Assembly: GCA_022448765.1 (NCBI GenBank)
Contig: JAKUTI010000144.1
Coordinates: 1 to 6,735, forward strand
DNA length: 6,735 nucleotides
Origin: Pseudomonadales bacterium
GTDB lineage: Bacteria > Pseudomonadota > Gammaproteobacteria > Pseudomonadales > Azotimanducaceae
Direction of reading: 5' to 3'
The notes beneath the pieces were generated by a model that was given only the letters and a program-made list of their open reading frames with translations, searched no databases and was not told the origin of the DNA. This document shows positions 6,633 to 6,735 of this stretch, piece by piece. The number at the start of each line of letters is the position of its first letter. The first letter of the stretch is position 1. The position numbers were made by a program, and so were the translations under genes.

Positions 6633-6735
6633 CCCGGCCTGATTTTTATTTGTTGCGCCTGGTGCTCGTGATGATGGCGGGCCGACGGTTTTGGCTTTTA
6701 CCTCTATTGCCGTTGGGATGGCTGCTATTTCTCAA
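6629..6735 (+). CDS. Start of a membrane protein, probably ABC-2-type permease (3' end outside window)
   Basis: The ATG at 6629 overlaps the previous TGA as ATGA, the usual layout for translational coupling. The 35 visible residues begin MTRPDFYLLRLVLVMMAG, continue with a basic pair (RR), then a hydrophobic helix (FWLLPLLPLGWLLFL). This cytosolic amphipathic start followed by a first membrane helix is what ABC-2-type permeases paired with such ATPases usually show. The position right after the ATPase supports that reading. The visible part is too short to prove the family, and no strong Shine-Dalgarno sequence is present, consistent with coupling. Confidence 0.7.
   Translation, partial: MTRPDFYLLRLVLVMMAGRRFWLLPLLPLGWLLFL

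Overview
The window reads as part of one plus-strand operon for membrane export. It comes from a Gram-negative-type (two-membrane) bacterium, because resistance-nodulation-division (RND) pumps with large periplasmic domains fill most of it. Base composition looks to be in the mid-50s percent GC by eye. The lineage cannot be fixed from sequence alone. A mid-GC phylum rich in large fused transporters, such as Planctomycetota, is only a weak guess. Coding is almost gapless. I see no RNA gene, insertion sequence, CRISPR array or convincing terminator.

Layout: (1) bases 1-1738 hold the C-terminal half of a first RND permease, cut by the left edge. (2) A 61-base gap follows. (3) From 1800 a second RND permease begins with a complete N-terminus. 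An in-frame TAA at 3915-3917 interrupts it inside the second periplasmic domain, and the same frame then continues to 6632. Ignoring that one stop, bases 1800-6632 encode a single polypeptide of about 1610 residues. It comprises a complete 12-helix RND permease, two extra membrane helices, a short strand carrying an ABC A-loop, a block of about 190 residues with about four more predicted membrane helices, and a complete ABC ATPase core with an ABC-2-type C-terminal extension. (4) At 6629 an ATGA overlap starts another membrane protein, cut by the right edge and probably an ABC-2-type permease.

The main point of interest is the architecture. A proton-driven RND permease is fused in frame to an ATP-binding cassette, and that cassette is itself split between its A-loop strand and its Walker A strand by a membrane-embedded insertion. 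Membrane segments occur in even numbers between the segments that must be cytosolic, so the topology is self-consistent. If the fusion is real and made, proton- and ATP-driven modules would share one chain and be translationally coupled to a further permease. The second point is the lone TAA. The remaining codons are open and well conserved, so it is a recent nonsense mutation, a base-call or assembly error, or a recoding site. Sequence alone cannot decide between these.
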